Notes under the pieces: model-generated | What the model was told of the DNA's origin: nothing | The model's input: the letters and a program-made list of their open reading frames with translations, nothing else | Databases searched by the model: none | NCBI GenBank assembly: GCA_023392535.1 | Contig: JAEVYY010000012.1 | Location: 1-64,000 of the forward strand | Source: Bacillota bacterium | Lineage (GTDB): Bacteria; Bacillota; Clostridia; Lachnospirales; Lachnospiraceae | Reading direction: 5' to 3' | Length of the DNA stretch: 64,000 nucleotides | Program-made: the position numbers and the translations under genes | Shown here: one piece after another, positions 42,464 through 51,811 of the stretch | How positions within the stretch are numbered: position 1 is the first letter of the stretch | Layout: every line of letters begins with the position of its first letter

Positions 42464-44407
42464 ATGTACACAAATAAGTATCCGCATCTCGCTCAGAGCT
42501 TGAAGCTGAGTCACAGCGGGATCACACTCAAGAACAGAATCACCAGCGCTCCACAGTGGAACTTCATGGCAACTTATGACAACCATATCACCAGAGAATG
42601 TGTGGAAGCTGCCATTCCTATTGCAAAGGGGGGATCGGCAGTGGTTGCCATGGGCAGCGGTTTTATTAACAAGGAACTCCCTGCTGCCTGCCACCATGTC
42701 CCGGGAATGAGCGATCCTCACATGGTGGTTTCTCTTTCACAGTGGGTGGAAGCAGCAAAAAGATGGGGCGCAAAGGCTGAGATAGAGCTTGTCCCGGTTG
42801 CTTCTTATTTTGGCACTCATGAAGTCGAAAGTTCCGTCGGTATCCCTATGGATATTGATATTAATATTCTTACGCATGATGAAATCAAGCAGTTTATTGA
42901 GGATTATTCTGTTGCAGCTAGAAATGCAATGAAAGCTGGTGCTGACATTGTCAACGTTCATGGTGCACACGGACAGCTCCCTGCATTACTTTTTAATCCC
43001 GTTTTTAACAAGCGTACAGATGAGTATGGTGCACAGAATTTTGAGAATAGGTGCAGATTTGCAGTCGAGCTTCTTGAGGGCATTCGAAAAGAGTGTGGCA
43101 ACAATATTGCTATCGAGTACCGTCTCAGTTGCACTGATATTGTGGAAGGTTCTCCAGAAGTCGAAGAAGTCATTGAATTTGCAAAGGTCATTCAGGACAA
43201 AATTGATATGCTGCTCATCTCCAGAGGATGTCTTGCAATTAACAGACTTCTTCCCCTCATCCTCCCACCTACCTACATGGATCATGGTATTAATATTGAA
43301 TATGCAGCAAAATTCAACGCTGCTCTCGATATTCCGGTAGGTGTAATCGGTGCCGTCACCTTTGAACAAGCGGAAGAAGCTGTGGCCTCCGGCAAGGTTG
43401 AGTATGTTGCTATGGGTAGACAAAATATTGCTGATCCTGACTGTGTCAACAAGGCACTTCATGGCAAGGAAGACGATATCCGTCCTTGCATCCGTTGTAA
43501 TACCTGTATCAGCCGTAGCCATTTCTTCATGAAGCCACCTCGTTGTGCTGTTAACCCTAGATATCACAGAGAAATGGATTTTAACTATATGCCTGGCATA
43601 ACCGAAAAGAAAAAGGTTGCCGTTGTTGGCGGAGGCCCTGCTGGTATAGAAGCTGCACGTACAGCGGCAGAGCGGGGTCACGAAGTTACCCTATTTGAAA
43701 AGGAAGATATCCTTGGTGGCGTGTTCCGTGGTGCAGCCGCAGCCCCATTTAAGGATGATCTTAAGAATTATTTAAGTCACGTTATCCGCAAAGCACATGA
43801 GCAAGAGGGACTTACCATCCGCATGTGTACCGATGCTACTCCAGAGCTTCTTGATGCCGAAAGTTTTGAAGCCGCTATTATTGCAATAGGGAATGTTCCT
43901 TTCTTTCCTAAGTGGCTTACTTGTAAGGATAAAAGCCGTGTTGTTACAGTAAATGATGTTGACAGTGGTGCGGCTCAGGTCGGCAATAACATTGTTATCG
44001 TCGGTGCTGGAATTACCGGGCTCGAAACCGCTTACCGTTTCTTACAGCTTGGACGCAAGGTCACCGTAATCGATATGCTGCCGAAAGATCAGATCGCACA
44101 GACCAACGCTCCTATCAACAGCTATGCCCTCTTTAACATGTTGGAAGAATATCATTGGGATCTGCGTTGTGAAACCAAGCTTGTTGATGTAACCGATGAT
44201 GCAGTTATCATAAATTGCAATGGAGAAGAGAAAAAGCTTGAGGCAGACAGCATTATCATTGCAATGGGCGGCAAGGCCAACATAGATCTTATTAATGCTT
44301 TTCAACAAACAATCCCTGAAACCTATGTTGTGGGTGATTGTAACGGTGTGATGGGTAATCTTTGGAACTCTGTCACCACAGCATTTGATGCGGCAATGAT
44401 ATTATAA
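42464..44407 (+). CDS. Fe-S flavoenzyme of the 2,4-dienoyl-CoA reductase / BaiCD family
   Basis: 647 residues from ATG 42464 (GGAGG 42451-42455). An Old Yellow Enzyme TIM barrel (about 1-365) holds FMN and has NVHGAHGQL with active-site His. A Cys cluster RPCIRCNTC...RCAVNP (C-x2-C-x2-C and a fourth Cys) would bind 4Fe-4S. An FAD domain starts VAVVGGGPAGIEAA and a pyridine-nucleotide domain has IVIVGAGITGLETA. Relatives reduce C=C bonds next to carbonyls in fatty acids, cinnamates, steroids and bile acids. The substrate here is unknown. The gene is GC-richer than the flanking DNA. Confidence 0.9.
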   Translation: MYTNKYPHLAQSLKLSHSGITLKNRITSAPQWNFMATYDNHITRECVEAAIPIAKGGSAVVAMGSGFINKELPAACHHVPGMSDPHMVVSLSQWVEAAKRWGAKAEIELVPVASYFGTHEVESSVGIPMDIDINILTHDEIKQFIEDYSVAARNAMKAGADIVNVHGAHGQLPALLFNPVFNKRTDEYGAQNFENRCRFAVELLEGIRKECGNNIAIEYRLSCTDIVEGSPEVEEVIEFAKVIQDKIDMLLISRGCLAINRLLPLILPPTYMDHGINIEYAAKFNAALDIPVGVIGAVTFEQAEEAVASGKVEYVAMGRQNIADPDCVNKALHGKEDDIRPCIRCNTCISRSHFFMKPPRCAVNPRYHREMDFNYMPGITEKKKVAVVGGGPAGIEAARTAAERGHEVTLFEKEDILGGVFRGAAAAPFKDDLKNYLSHVIRKAHEQEGLTIRMCTDATPELLDAESFEAAIIAIGNVPFFPKWLTCKDKSRVVTVNDVDSGAAQVGNNIVIVGAGITGLETAYRFLQLGRKVTVIDMLPKDQIAQTNAPINSYALFNMLEEYHWDLRCETKLVDVTDDAVIINCNGEEKKLEADSIIIAMGGKANIDLINAFQQTIPETYVVGDCNGVMGNLWNSVTTAFDAAMIL

Positions 44408-44425
44408 AGTAGGGAGGAAAATACA

Positions 44426-46393
44426 TTGGAAAGCAATTTTAACAAATACCCTCATGTCTTTTCACCGATTCAGGTCGGTACAATGACATTAAAAAATAGA
44501 TTTCAGTTCTCTCCTATGATTTGTTGTCTTAACACTGCAGGGGGCGAAGTCACCCCTGAATACATTGAGTGGATCGCTCAGCAGGCCAGAACAGGTGCTT
44601 CTTTGATTACGATAGGCGGTACCTCCATTGACCATGACACGGGAGATGATTTCGAGGGAGAAATCGACGTCACCACCGATATGAATGTGATCGGTCTTAA
44701 GCGTATGGCTGACGAGGCTCACTATCGTGGTGCTAAGATATCCATTGAGCTTGTCCATGCAGGTCGCGGGGCTATGCCGCGCCTTCTAAAGGACGGCGTT
44801 GCAATGGCCCCTAGTATCTTTCCTGCCACAGGTGGTCCGGAGGGGGTGGGAAACACTCATATTCGTGAAATGACCTATGCAGACATTGAGCATATCGTTA
44901 ATCGTTATGCAGAAATCGCAGAGCGCCTTGCGAATTGTGAATTTGATGCATTAATGCTCCATGCCGCTCATGGTAACCTCATTGCTCAGTTCATGTCACC
45001 TTGTTTTAATCATCGCAATGACTGGTATGGTGGAAGTTTTGAAAACAGAATGCGGTTTCCGCTCCAGATCATGAAGGAAATCCGCAAGCGTGTTGGGAAA
45101 CGCATCAATATTGATATGCGCATCAGCGGGCATGAGCTTATCCCTGGTGGGCTCACCACGCAGGATATGATTGAGTTCGTCAAGCTTGCTCAGGAATATA
45201 TTGATACGGTTCATGTTTCTGTTGGAATGATTATTGAGTCCGATTATTTCTATTATAGCATGCCTCCTTACTATCATCCGCACTGCCACAACGTAAAATA
45301 TGCGGAGGCATTTAAAAACTGTGCAGATATCCATATTCCTATCACCACCGTTGGCAGCATCACCTCTGTGGCTGAGGCTGAGGAGATTATTGCTTCCGGC
45401 AAGGCAGATATGGTCGCAATGGCGAGACCGCTTATGGCTGAGCCTGACCTATTGAAAAATGCGTACGCAGGTAAACCCGAGTTAAATCGTCCTTGCCTGC
45501 GCTGCTATGAGTGTGCGCCGAATATTATGCAGCACCTGCATTGCGCAGTGAACCCTGTCTGCGGTCGTGAAACGCAGTACCGTGTGATTCACAAGGCAGA
45601 GGAAAAGAAAAAAGTAGTTGTTATTGGTGGCGGTGTCTCCGGTATGATGGCGGTTCAGACACTCGTAAAGCGTGGACATGAGGTCGTGCTATTTGAAAAA
45701 GAAGATATGCTTGGAAAGAAACTTTATGAGATAAGCAGCTTGTCTTTCAAAGGCGATATGCGCAGATATTGGGATTGGAATGTGAAAACAACCCTTAACA
45801 GCGGTGCAAAGATCTATCTTGGCGCAAAAGCGACTCCCGAACTTGTTATGGCGGAACATCCAGATGCTATTTTTATTGCCACTGGTTCCACCCCTATCGT
45901 TCCCCCTATTGAGGGCATTGAGAGAGTACAGTCTATACTTGATGTTGACAATAAGCGGGTGCAGGTCGGCAAAAAGGTTGTCGTCTGTGGAGGCGGTTTG
46001 AGTGGTGTTGAATGTGCGCTTGATCTTGCTAAAGAAGGGAGAGATGTCACAGTCGTCGATATGTTACCTGCGGAAGCCTTTGCCCGTGATGCATCACCAT
46101 CTCCACGCACCATGCTAATGGCTCTGCTCAAGGAAAATAAGGTAAAACTGATTGGAGAAAGCAAGGTGCTCCGTTTTACAGAAGCGGGTGTTGAAATTGA
46201 GGACCGCAGCTGGCGTAAGACCATGCTTGAAGCTGACACGATCGTTAATGCTTTGGGGATGAAGGCTGATTCCAAGATGGTTGAATCATTTAGTGGTCTT
46301 ATTCCTGAGGTTTATGTGATTGGTGACGCTACACGTGTCAACAATATCAGACATGCAAATCAATCTGCATTTATCTATGCAGTCGAGTGCTAA
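44426..46393 (+). CDS. Second Fe-S flavoenzyme of the 2,4-dienoyl-CoA reductase / BaiH family
   Basis: 655 residues, TTG start with GGGAGG nine bases upstream. Same plan as its neighbour: OYE barrel with LMLHAAHGNLIAQFMSP and NHRNDWYGGSFENR, Cys cluster RPCLRCYEC...HCAVNP, FAD motif VVVIGGGVSGMMAV and NAD(P)H motif VVVCGGGLSGVECA. The two reductases are clearly different proteins, so they may reduce different double bonds of one compound, as BaiCD and BaiH do in bile-acid dehydroxylation. No other bai genes are visible. Confidence 0.9.
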   Translation: MESNFNKYPHVFSPIQVGTMTLKNRFQFSPMICCLNTAGGEVTPEYIEWIAQQARTGASLITIGGTSIDHDTGDDFEGEIDVTTDMNVIGLKRMADEAHYRGAKISIELVHAGRGAMPRLLKDGVAMAPSIFPATGGPEGVGNTHIREMTYADIEHIVNRYAEIAERLANCEFDALMLHAAHGNLIAQFMSPCFNHRNDWYGGSFENRMRFPLQIMKEIRKRVGKRINIDMRISGHELIPGGLTTQDMIEFVKLAQEYIDTVHVSVGMIIESDYFYYSMPPYYHPHCHNVKYAEAFKNCADIHIPITTVGSITSVAEAEEIIASGKADMVAMARPLMAEPDLLKNAYAGKPELNRPCLRCYECAPNIMQHLHCAVNPVCGRETQYRVIHKAEEKKKVVVIGGGVSGMMAVQTLVKRGHEVVLFEKEDMLGKKLYEISSLSFKGDMRRYWDWNVKTTLNSGAKIYLGAKATPELVMAEHPDAIFIATGSTPIVPPIEGIERVQSILDVDNKRVQVGKKVVVCGGGLSGVECALDLAKEGRDVTVVDMLPAEAFARDASPSPRTMLMALLKENKVKLIGESKVLRFTEAGVEIEDRSWRKTMLEADTIVNALGMKADSKMVESFSGLIPEVYVIGDATRVNNIRHANQSAFIYAVEC

Positions 46394-46408
46394 AGAGGAG
46401 GTATTAAA

Positions 46409-47617
46409 ATGAAAAAAGCGATTAATAAAACTGCTTTAAAATGGACGATTCTAGCTATTGCCCTACTTCAAATGGGAGGTATGGGGTTGGCTCCATCGCT
46501 TGCAGCTATTTCAGCAGATATGCCAAATGTACCTGTGTCCATCATTCAGACAATCACCTCCTTCCCCTCTTTTGTGATGATTTTTGTCTGTCTTATTGCA
46601 ATAAAGCTCTCTGAAAAGCTCTCCAAAAAGGGCATATTGCTCTTTGGCGAGATTGCAATTTTCGCTGCCGGTATTCTGGGCTATCTGTTGCACAGTAATA
46701 TTGTTGAACTATATATATGGGCGGCTCTGCTTGGTGTAGGTTTTGGTACCATCCTGCCTACCTGCAGTGGTATCCTTGCCGAAAATTATGACGAAAAGGA
46801 ACGCGGTAGTATCATGGGTATCCAGTCTGTGTTCACCAACATCGGTGCAATGTACCTGACCTATGTGGGTGGTGCACTTGCCTCCTACAAGTGGCATCTG
46901 AACTATTTGGTATATTTCATTGCTCTGCTTCCGCTTATCATGGGATTTCTATTCATCCCTAATGATAAGAATAAGCTCCCGGCTCAGTCATCGAAAAGTA
47001 CAATGAATAAGGTTGGTATCAAAGACCTCTCACCCGAAACATGGATTTACGGTGCGTTTACGTTCTTGTTTTTGATATGTTACGGTGTACACTCCGCAAA
47101 TATTGCATTCTTCGTAATTGAAAAAGGGCTGGGTACCGCGGCAACCGTTGGTACCATCATGGCTCTGTGTACAATCGGTGGTATGTTGGGCGGAGCAACG
47201 TTCAAGTATGTGAACAAAATATTTAGTACCTATACTTTTTGTGTATCTTATATTTTATTAATCATAGGCTTTGTGCTCACTATCGCAGCAAACAATCTTA
47301 CTATTGTACTTGTGGGTGGAGTCATCGTCGGTATGTCCATAAGCTGGACGATTCCTCAGGCTATGCTCTCCCTTACCAACAGCAACAAGGTGGAAGCGAC
47401 CACGATGGCTTGCTCTGTCGGTCATATAGGAGGTCAAATTGGAACCTTCTGCTCTGCGTTGGTCATGACCTCTATCACAAGCTTGTTTACTAGCTCTACA
47501 AGCTTTCGATATGTCTTCACTGCTTGTGTCTGTGTTGCACTCGCGATCGTTGAGGCTGTTATTATAAAGGGAATGAAGGCCAGAGTTAAGGAGTCAATTT
47601 ATGGAAAGAACAAATAA
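46409..47617 (+). CDS. MFS transporter, first of two
   Basis: 402 residues with 12 predicted membrane helices. It begins with a short basic tail, then ILAIALLQMGGMGLAPSLAAI. The first conserved loop and GERGSIMGIQSVFTNIGAMYL-type helix 5 are usual for the MFS. AGGAGG lies before the ATG. It is placed between the reductases and a second MFS gene, so uptake of the reductase substrate or export of the product is inferred. Confidence 0.88.
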   Translation: MKKAINKTALKWTILAIALLQMGGMGLAPSLAAISADMPNVPVSIIQTITSFPSFVMIFVCLIAIKLSEKLSKKGILLFGEIAIFAAGILGYLLHSNIVELYIWAALLGVGFGTILPTCSGILAENYDEKERGSIMGIQSVFTNIGAMYLTYVGGALASYKWHLNYLVYFIALLPLIMGFLFIPNDKNKLPAQSSKSTMNKVGIKDLSPETWIYGAFTFLFLICYGVHSANIAFFVIEKGLGTAATVGTIMALCTIGGMLGGATFKYVNKIFSTYTFCVSYILLIIGFVLTIAANNLTIVLVGGVIVGMSISWTIPQAMLSLTNSNKVEATTMACSVGHIGGQIGTFCSALVMTSITSLFTSSTSFRYVFTACVCVALAIVEAVIIKGMKARVKESIYGKNK

Positions 47618-48815
47618 AAAAAAGGCTGTCATTGGATTGCTTGTTCTTCTTATTGCCAATACATCTGCCGCAGGTGCAGACTGGTGTACCTCTGCACTTG
47701 TCAACATCTCTATAAGCTTTCCCGATGTACCATACAGTATCATAACTTTAGTCAATAACATCCCCAACCTTTGTGCAGTTGTTTTCACTATTGTTGCCGG
47801 AGCATTGGTCAATAGAAAAATATCGCTTAAAAATATGATTCTCATCGGAACTGGTATGCATTGTATAGGTGGTGTTTTACCGCTTCTTGCTGAGAACAGT
47901 TTTCCTCTCCTCATGATCGGTCGTTTTGCTTTCGGTATTGGTTACGGCATCATGCAGGGTATCTGCATCTCTATGAGTTTTAAGCTTGTCGCTAACGAAA
48001 AACATAGAGCAGCGGCTATGGGTTGGGCACTTACTGCTCAATATTCTACCAATATGGTCGCGCAGGTCGTCGTCGGATACCTGTGTGAAATCCAATGGAA
48101 TTACAGCTTTCTTATTTATTTATGGAGTCTTATTCCTTTTGTCGTTGTTTTACTGCTATGCCCTAAATTCCCACTGGATCAGGAGGATAGAACTGCTCTA
48201 GGCGGCGATAGCAGCAGCCTCGGTAAGAGTGAGACTCTTATACAGTCCATCAGGGCATTACCCAAATCTGTATGGATATTCACAATAATAGTAGGCGTGT
48301 ATATGTTCTGTTATTATCCCATGTTTTTAACCATAGGATCGATCATCATTGGCAGAAATTTTGGTACTTCTGTTAGCATTGGTTATGCTATGACCTTCTA
48401 TAGTGTGTCCTCACTGTGTGGCGGTTTGTTCTTCGGTTTATTGGCTAAGCGTTTGAAGCACTGGACACTTTTTTTCTCTCTCGTAGGCGTTGCCATTAGT
48501 TCTCTTGGGATTTATTTAGCCCCATCGTATGCGATAATTTGCCTTTTCCTTGCCATCGGTGGGATTACCTCTACCTGCATCTTGCCTGCCTGCAACAATG
48601 CATACTTTGCACAGGTTCCGCCCAAGCGTTCCTTTCTAGCCTCCAGTATCATTTTAGCAGGTTTTAACATAGGTGCATTTTTTGGAACTCCGTACATCGG
48701 TCTAGTGGAAGCTTTTGGCGGTGAAGTTTATACTACTTTAGTCATTTCTCCCGTTATACTTGTGATCATGGGAATTGTCAGTGTGAATCTTTGCAAGCAA
48801 GCAGTTACAAGCTGA
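47601..48815 (+). CDS. MFS transporter, second of two
   Basis: 404 residues with 12 predicted helices. It starts MERTNKKKAVIGLLVLLIANTSAAGADW, and its start overlaps the previous gene by 17 bases with AAGGAG inside that gene. It is related in plan to its neighbour (both begin with a SISFPDVPYSIITLV / DMPNVPVSIIQTI type first loop), so the pair probably arose by duplication and may work on substrate and product, or as a two-part unit. Confidence 0.88.
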   Translation: MERTNKKKAVIGLLVLLIANTSAAGADWCTSALVNISISFPDVPYSIITLVNNIPNLCAVVFTIVAGALVNRKISLKNMILIGTGMHCIGGVLPLLAENSFPLLMIGRFAFGIGYGIMQGICISMSFKLVANEKHRAAAMGWALTAQYSTNMVAQVVVGYLCEIQWNYSFLIYLWSLIPFVVVLLLCPKFPLDQEDRTALGGDSSSLGKSETLIQSIRALPKSVWIFTIIVGVYMFCYYPMFLTIGSIIIGRNFGTSVSIGYAMTFYSVSSLCGGLFFGLLAKRLKHWTLFFSLVGVAISSLGIYLAPSYAIICLFLAIGGITSTCILPACNNAYFAQVPPKRSFLASSIILAGFNIGAFFGTPYIGLVEAFGGEVYTTLVISPVILVIMGIVSVNLCKQAVTS

Positions 48816-48840
48816 TATTTTTCTATACTACTATAAATCG

Positions 48841-48880
48841 AATGGGCTGTAGCAATTATACAATTGCTGCAGCCCATTTT
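48841..48880. terminator. Bidirectional terminator between the flavoenzyme operon and LysR gene
   Basis: AATGGGCTGTAGCAAT (48841-48856) pairs with 48863-48878 (one G-T), followed by TT; upstream bases are A-rich. The operon and the lysR gene end here from opposite sides. Confidence 0.85.
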
Positions 48881-48885
48881 GAGGT

Positions 48886-49752
48886 TTACCAAGTTTTAAA
48901 ATAATTTATAAATTCTTCTACCATGACTGAGGGCTTTCGGTATGTTAGCGTAACGAGACCAACATCCCATGTATTTGGGGGTTCCTCCGGAATAAGTACC
49001 ACTTTCTCAGAGATACTTGTGGGTTCACCAATATAAAAACTAATCCCAGCATTATTCTGGCACAATTCCAGTATCAAATGTGTATCAGGGCTACGCATGT
49101 ATACATTTGGTACAAATCCCTCCTTTTCGCATCGAGAGATAAAACCATCGCCGCTCTTGTTCTTGATGTCAATTGTGATAAAGCGTTCCTCTTTTAACTG
49201 TGAAACGGAAAGCGTGGGACACTTTGACAACGGATTTTTCTTTGATACTACAAAATACACGGGCTGCTTCTTGGTGCTATGTACGGTAAATAGCTTCGGG
49301 TCAACTGGTAGTGTGCAGAAAGCGATATCTGCCTCGCCGCTTATCAGTGCATTTTCACATTCCACATCCGCAGCTTGCTCGAGATTGATATTGATCTCCG
49401 AGTGGTATTCACGAAACGCATTGAAGGTATCAATAGGGAACACTTGCATCATACCCATCGGAATATAAATATTCAACGTTGCCTGGCGTTTCTCTTTCAT
49501 TTGCTCCATACGTTCGATAACGCTGTTATATTCGCGCAGCATAGTAAGTGAACTCTCAAGAAATAGATTTCCATATTCGGTCAGACTCAGCTTTGCATTA
49601 TTCCTGGATAAAAGCGGTGTTTGTAACTCGTCTTCCATACGACTGATAATTTTGCTGATACCTTGTTGGGTAATACTCAAATAATTTGCGGCCTTTGTAA
49701 AGCTCATAAACCGGCAGACCGTTACAAAGCAGTTGATTTGATAAATATTCAA
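48886..49752 (-). CDS. LysR-family transcriptional regulator
   Basis: 288 residues. The N-terminal winged helix (1-60) reads MNIYQINCFVTVCRFMSFTKAANYLSITQQGISKIISRMEDELQTPLLSR. The C-terminal two-lobe ligand domain has VFPIDTFNAFREYHSEI and DIAFCTLPVDPKLF. It is convergent with the reductase and MFS operon and is the only regulator beside it, so it may respond to the reductase substrate. Its operator would have to be either upstream of its own gene or near 42337-42460, where I see no clear T-N11-A site. Confidence 0.9.
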   Translation of the reverse strand: MNIYQINCFVTVCRFMSFTKAANYLSITQQGISKIISRMEDELQTPLLSRNNAKLSLTEYGNLFLESSLTMLREYNSVIERMEQMKEKRQATLNIYIPMGMMQVFPIDTFNAFREYHSEININLEQAADVECENALISGEADIAFCTLPVDPKLFTVHSTKKQPVYFVVSKKNPLSKCPTLSVSQLKEERFITIDIKNKSGDGFISRCEKEGFVPNVYMRSPDTHLILELCQNNAGISFYIGEPTSISEKVVLIPEEPPNTWDVGLVTLTYRKPSVMVEEFINYFKTW

Positions 49753-49820
49753 AGAAATACACCCCTAATTAGCATATTATTTTTTACCAATATTCATTGT
49801 ATATTTCTCTAATATAGCAT

Positions 49821-49868
49821 AAAAATCAGGTCAGAACAAATATAATTTCACTCCTGTTCTGACCTGAT
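49821..49868 (-). terminator. Terminator of the TraX-like gene
   Basis: ATCAGGTCAGAACA (49825-49838) and its perfect complement (49855-49868) form a 14-pair stem. Read on the minus strand it ends in ATTTTT. Confidence 0.85.
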
Positions 49869-49884
49869 CGTATGTAGTATTTGG

Positions 49885-50628
49885 CTAAAATAACAAGGAA
49901 ATGTTCCCATAAATAATAAGTCTCAAAATACCTATAATAATAAGGTGTGCCGGATAATATGCGTAAAAAAACCATTTTATCCAATTTGCCTTACCTTTTT
50001 CGCCATTATATAGTTTTAAAACTGGATAAACAAGTAAAACACCTATTAGCACCATAGCGTATATTTTGCTTACAAAGAAAAACGAAACAACTCCGTACAA
50101 GAAAACCAACGGCAACATCTTTTTCATTTGGCCTTTAAGATCACCACGTTTTTTATACATTCCTATTATTGCTAATACAGCTATGCATGACCAATCTGCA
50201 GGAAATGCACTCCATATTAAAATAAAAGTAAGGAGCTGTTTTTGCCATACGCGTGTTTGAAACATTTTATTATCCTCTATCCATAAAACCAATGCAGCGA
50301 TAAACAATGGATACATAACGCTTGTTTGGTTGAATACTCCTGTGCGAAAAGGAATGAATGGAATTCCAAATGAAAAACAATATGCGAAATGCGAAATTAA
50401 TGAAAAAATCCCCAATCTCAAGATGTACTTTTTTCTATCCTTTGTGTAGTAATATCCCTCGCAAACAAAAAACCACATAATAGGAGCAGTTAGTCTTCCA
50501 ATCAGATGCATCCCAATCGACATCGGCGCATTTGTAAAACCAGAGAAAATCAAATCTGCCAGATGGTCAATTGTCATAGCAATAATTGCAATTAGTTTTA
50601 AATGATTTCGATTCAATTTTATCTGCAT
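49885..50628 (-). CDS. TraX-like membrane protein
   Basis: 247 residues with about 7-8 membrane segments. The family pattern is LNRNHLKLIAIIAMTIDHLADLIF at the start, RLTAPIMWFFVCEGYYYTKDRKKYILRLGIFSLISHF, and a late YYPAHLIIIGILR. The TraX family includes the F-pilin N-acetylase but is also widespread in Firmicutes chromosomes with unknown acyl or surface roles. There is no conjugation gene nearby, so a transfer function should not be assumed. Confidence 0.88.
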   Translation of the reverse strand: MQIKLNRNHLKLIAIIAMTIDHLADLIFSGFTNAPMSIGMHLIGRLTAPIMWFFVCEGYYYTKDRKKYILRLGIFSLISHFAYCFSFGIPFIPFRTGVFNQTSVMYPLFIAALVLWIEDNKMFQTRVWQKQLLTFILIWSAFPADWSCIAVLAIIGMYKKRGDLKGQMKKMLPLVFLYGVVSFFFVSKIYAMVLIGVLLVYPVLKLYNGEKGKANWIKWFFYAYYPAHLIIIGILRLIIYGNISLLF

Positions 50629-50697
50629 TTTATTTATCCCTCTTTTGTATAAATACTTAATTCACTCAATTTTACCATACAAAATAAAAAAATTCTA

Positions 50698-50750
50698 TTG
50701 ACAAAACAGTAGTATTGGCTCATACTGAACATAATTTGAACATGTTCAAA
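50698..50750 (+). promoter_or_regulatory. Promoter and operator of the TetR gene
   Basis: TTGACA (50698-50703), a 17-base spacer and CATACT (50721-50726), then a perfect 16-base palindrome TTTGAACATGTTCAAA (50735-50750) just before the ribosome site. The palindrome is in the right place for TetR self-repression. Confidence 0.7.
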
Positions 50751-50767
50751 ATGGGAGGCAAACTAGA

Positions 50768-51325
50768 ATGGATGAGCAAGATACACGACAGTCAATTATA
50801 GATGCAGTAAAGGTCATATTAAAGGAACAAAATGATATTGATACAATAACTGTCCGGCAGATAGCCGAACGTGCAGGTGTAGGTACAGGCTTAATTAACT
50901 ACCATTTTAAGAGCAAAGCTAATTTGTTAAGTATTGCCATTGGAGATGTGATGTCGCAGACGGTCTCAAATTTTCTTCAAGAAAATTATCATAATGATGT
51001 AGACCCGGTCGACAGGCTAAAAGCCCTGATGAAAGAGCTTTATTTTGTTGCGGGCGATGACGAAAAACACATTCGATTTCTTCTGACACGTGAGATTATG
51101 GAAGGAAACATGCAGACTCCCTTATATCTGATTCCACTTCTGAGAGATATCTTTGGAAGCAGTAAGAATGACATGCAACTTAGGATAATAGCATTACAAA
51201 TCCTCAATCCAATACAAGTGACTGCCTTAAATAGCTCTTCGTTTTTCATGTATAGTGGGATTAATTTAAATGACGTAGCTGAACAAAGTTCTTTTATTGA
51301 TACCCTGATAGATAATCTAATATAG
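50768..51325 (+). CDS. TetR/AcrR-family regulator
   Basis: 185 residues. The N-terminal HTH has TRQSIIDAVKVILKEQNDIDTITVRQIAERAGVGTGLINYHFKSKANLL. The C-terminal ligand domain is mostly helical and includes FLLTREIMEGNMQTPLYLIPLL. Probably controls itself and the flavodoxin-like gene 50 bases downstream through the palindrome at 50735-50750. GGGAGG upstream of the ATG. Confidence 0.92.
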   Translation: MDEQDTRQSIIDAVKVILKEQNDIDTITVRQIAERAGVGTGLINYHFKSKANLLSIAIGDVMSQTVSNFLQENYHNDVDPVDRLKALMKELYFVAGDDEKHIRFLLTREIMEGNMQTPLYLIPLLRDIFGSSKNDMQLRIIALQILNPIQVTALNSSSFFMYSGINLNDVAEQSSFIDTLIDNLI

Positions 51326-51374
51326 AAAGCCATGTATAAAAGAAAATAACCGAATAGAAAAGGAAGGTGATTGT

Positions 51375-51803
51375 ATGCGGACATTAATTATATACGCCAC
51401 GAAATCAGGTACAAGTGAATATTGTGCCAGTTTGCTGGCAAGACAAATAGAGGATTGTGCCATATTTGATTTATCAAAAGCGGAGCCAGACATTGCTCCT
51501 TTTGATACGATTATTATTGGTTCGGGTGTGAGAATGGGAAAGTTATATAGACCGGTGCTAAACTTCATAAAAAAGAATGAGGCGCTCTTGCTAGAGAAGA
51601 GGACTGCTTTTTACCTATGTAACGCATATCCCGACACGCTGCAAAAAACAATTGACAAGAATATACCAGAACAAGTAGCCAAAGCTGCAATATATATAAA
51701 TTCTTTTGGTGGCAAAGCACCTTTCAGGGCTTACAATGATGCAAACTGGCTTCTGGGAGAGAATGTCAATGGGCTTATTCATGCAATCCTCTCCCTATCA
51801 TAA
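51375..51803 (+). CDS. Flavodoxin-domain protein
   Basis: 142 residues. The FMN phosphate loop is YATKSGTSEYCA (residues 7-18), followed by DTIIIGSGVRMGKLYRPVLNFI (about 53-75) and FYLCNAYPD. The pattern resembles flavodoxin-fold proteins such as the HemG/protoporphyrinogen oxidase type, but the function is open. It is second in the TetR operon, with AAGGAAGG before the ATG. Confidence 0.85.
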   Translation: MRTLIIYATKSGTSEYCASLLARQIEDCAIFDLSKAEPDIAPFDTIIIGSGVRMGKLYRPVLNFIKKNEALLLEKRTAFYLCNAYPDTLQKTIDKNIPEQVAKAAIYINSFGGKAPFRAYNDANWLLGENVNGLIHAILSLS

Positions 51804-51811
51804 ATGTTTTT

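Noticed and set aside
42464..46393. Bilirubin reductase or a complete bile-acid 7-dehydroxylation operon
   Set aside because: Both reductases keep the HGAHG/HAAHG active-site His and no other bai-type genes are present, so neither label can be supported.
49885..50628. Evidence for a conjugative element from a TraX-like protein
   Set aside because: TraX-like proteins are common chromosomal proteins in Firmicutes and no relaxase, coupling protein or type IV secretion gene is nearby.
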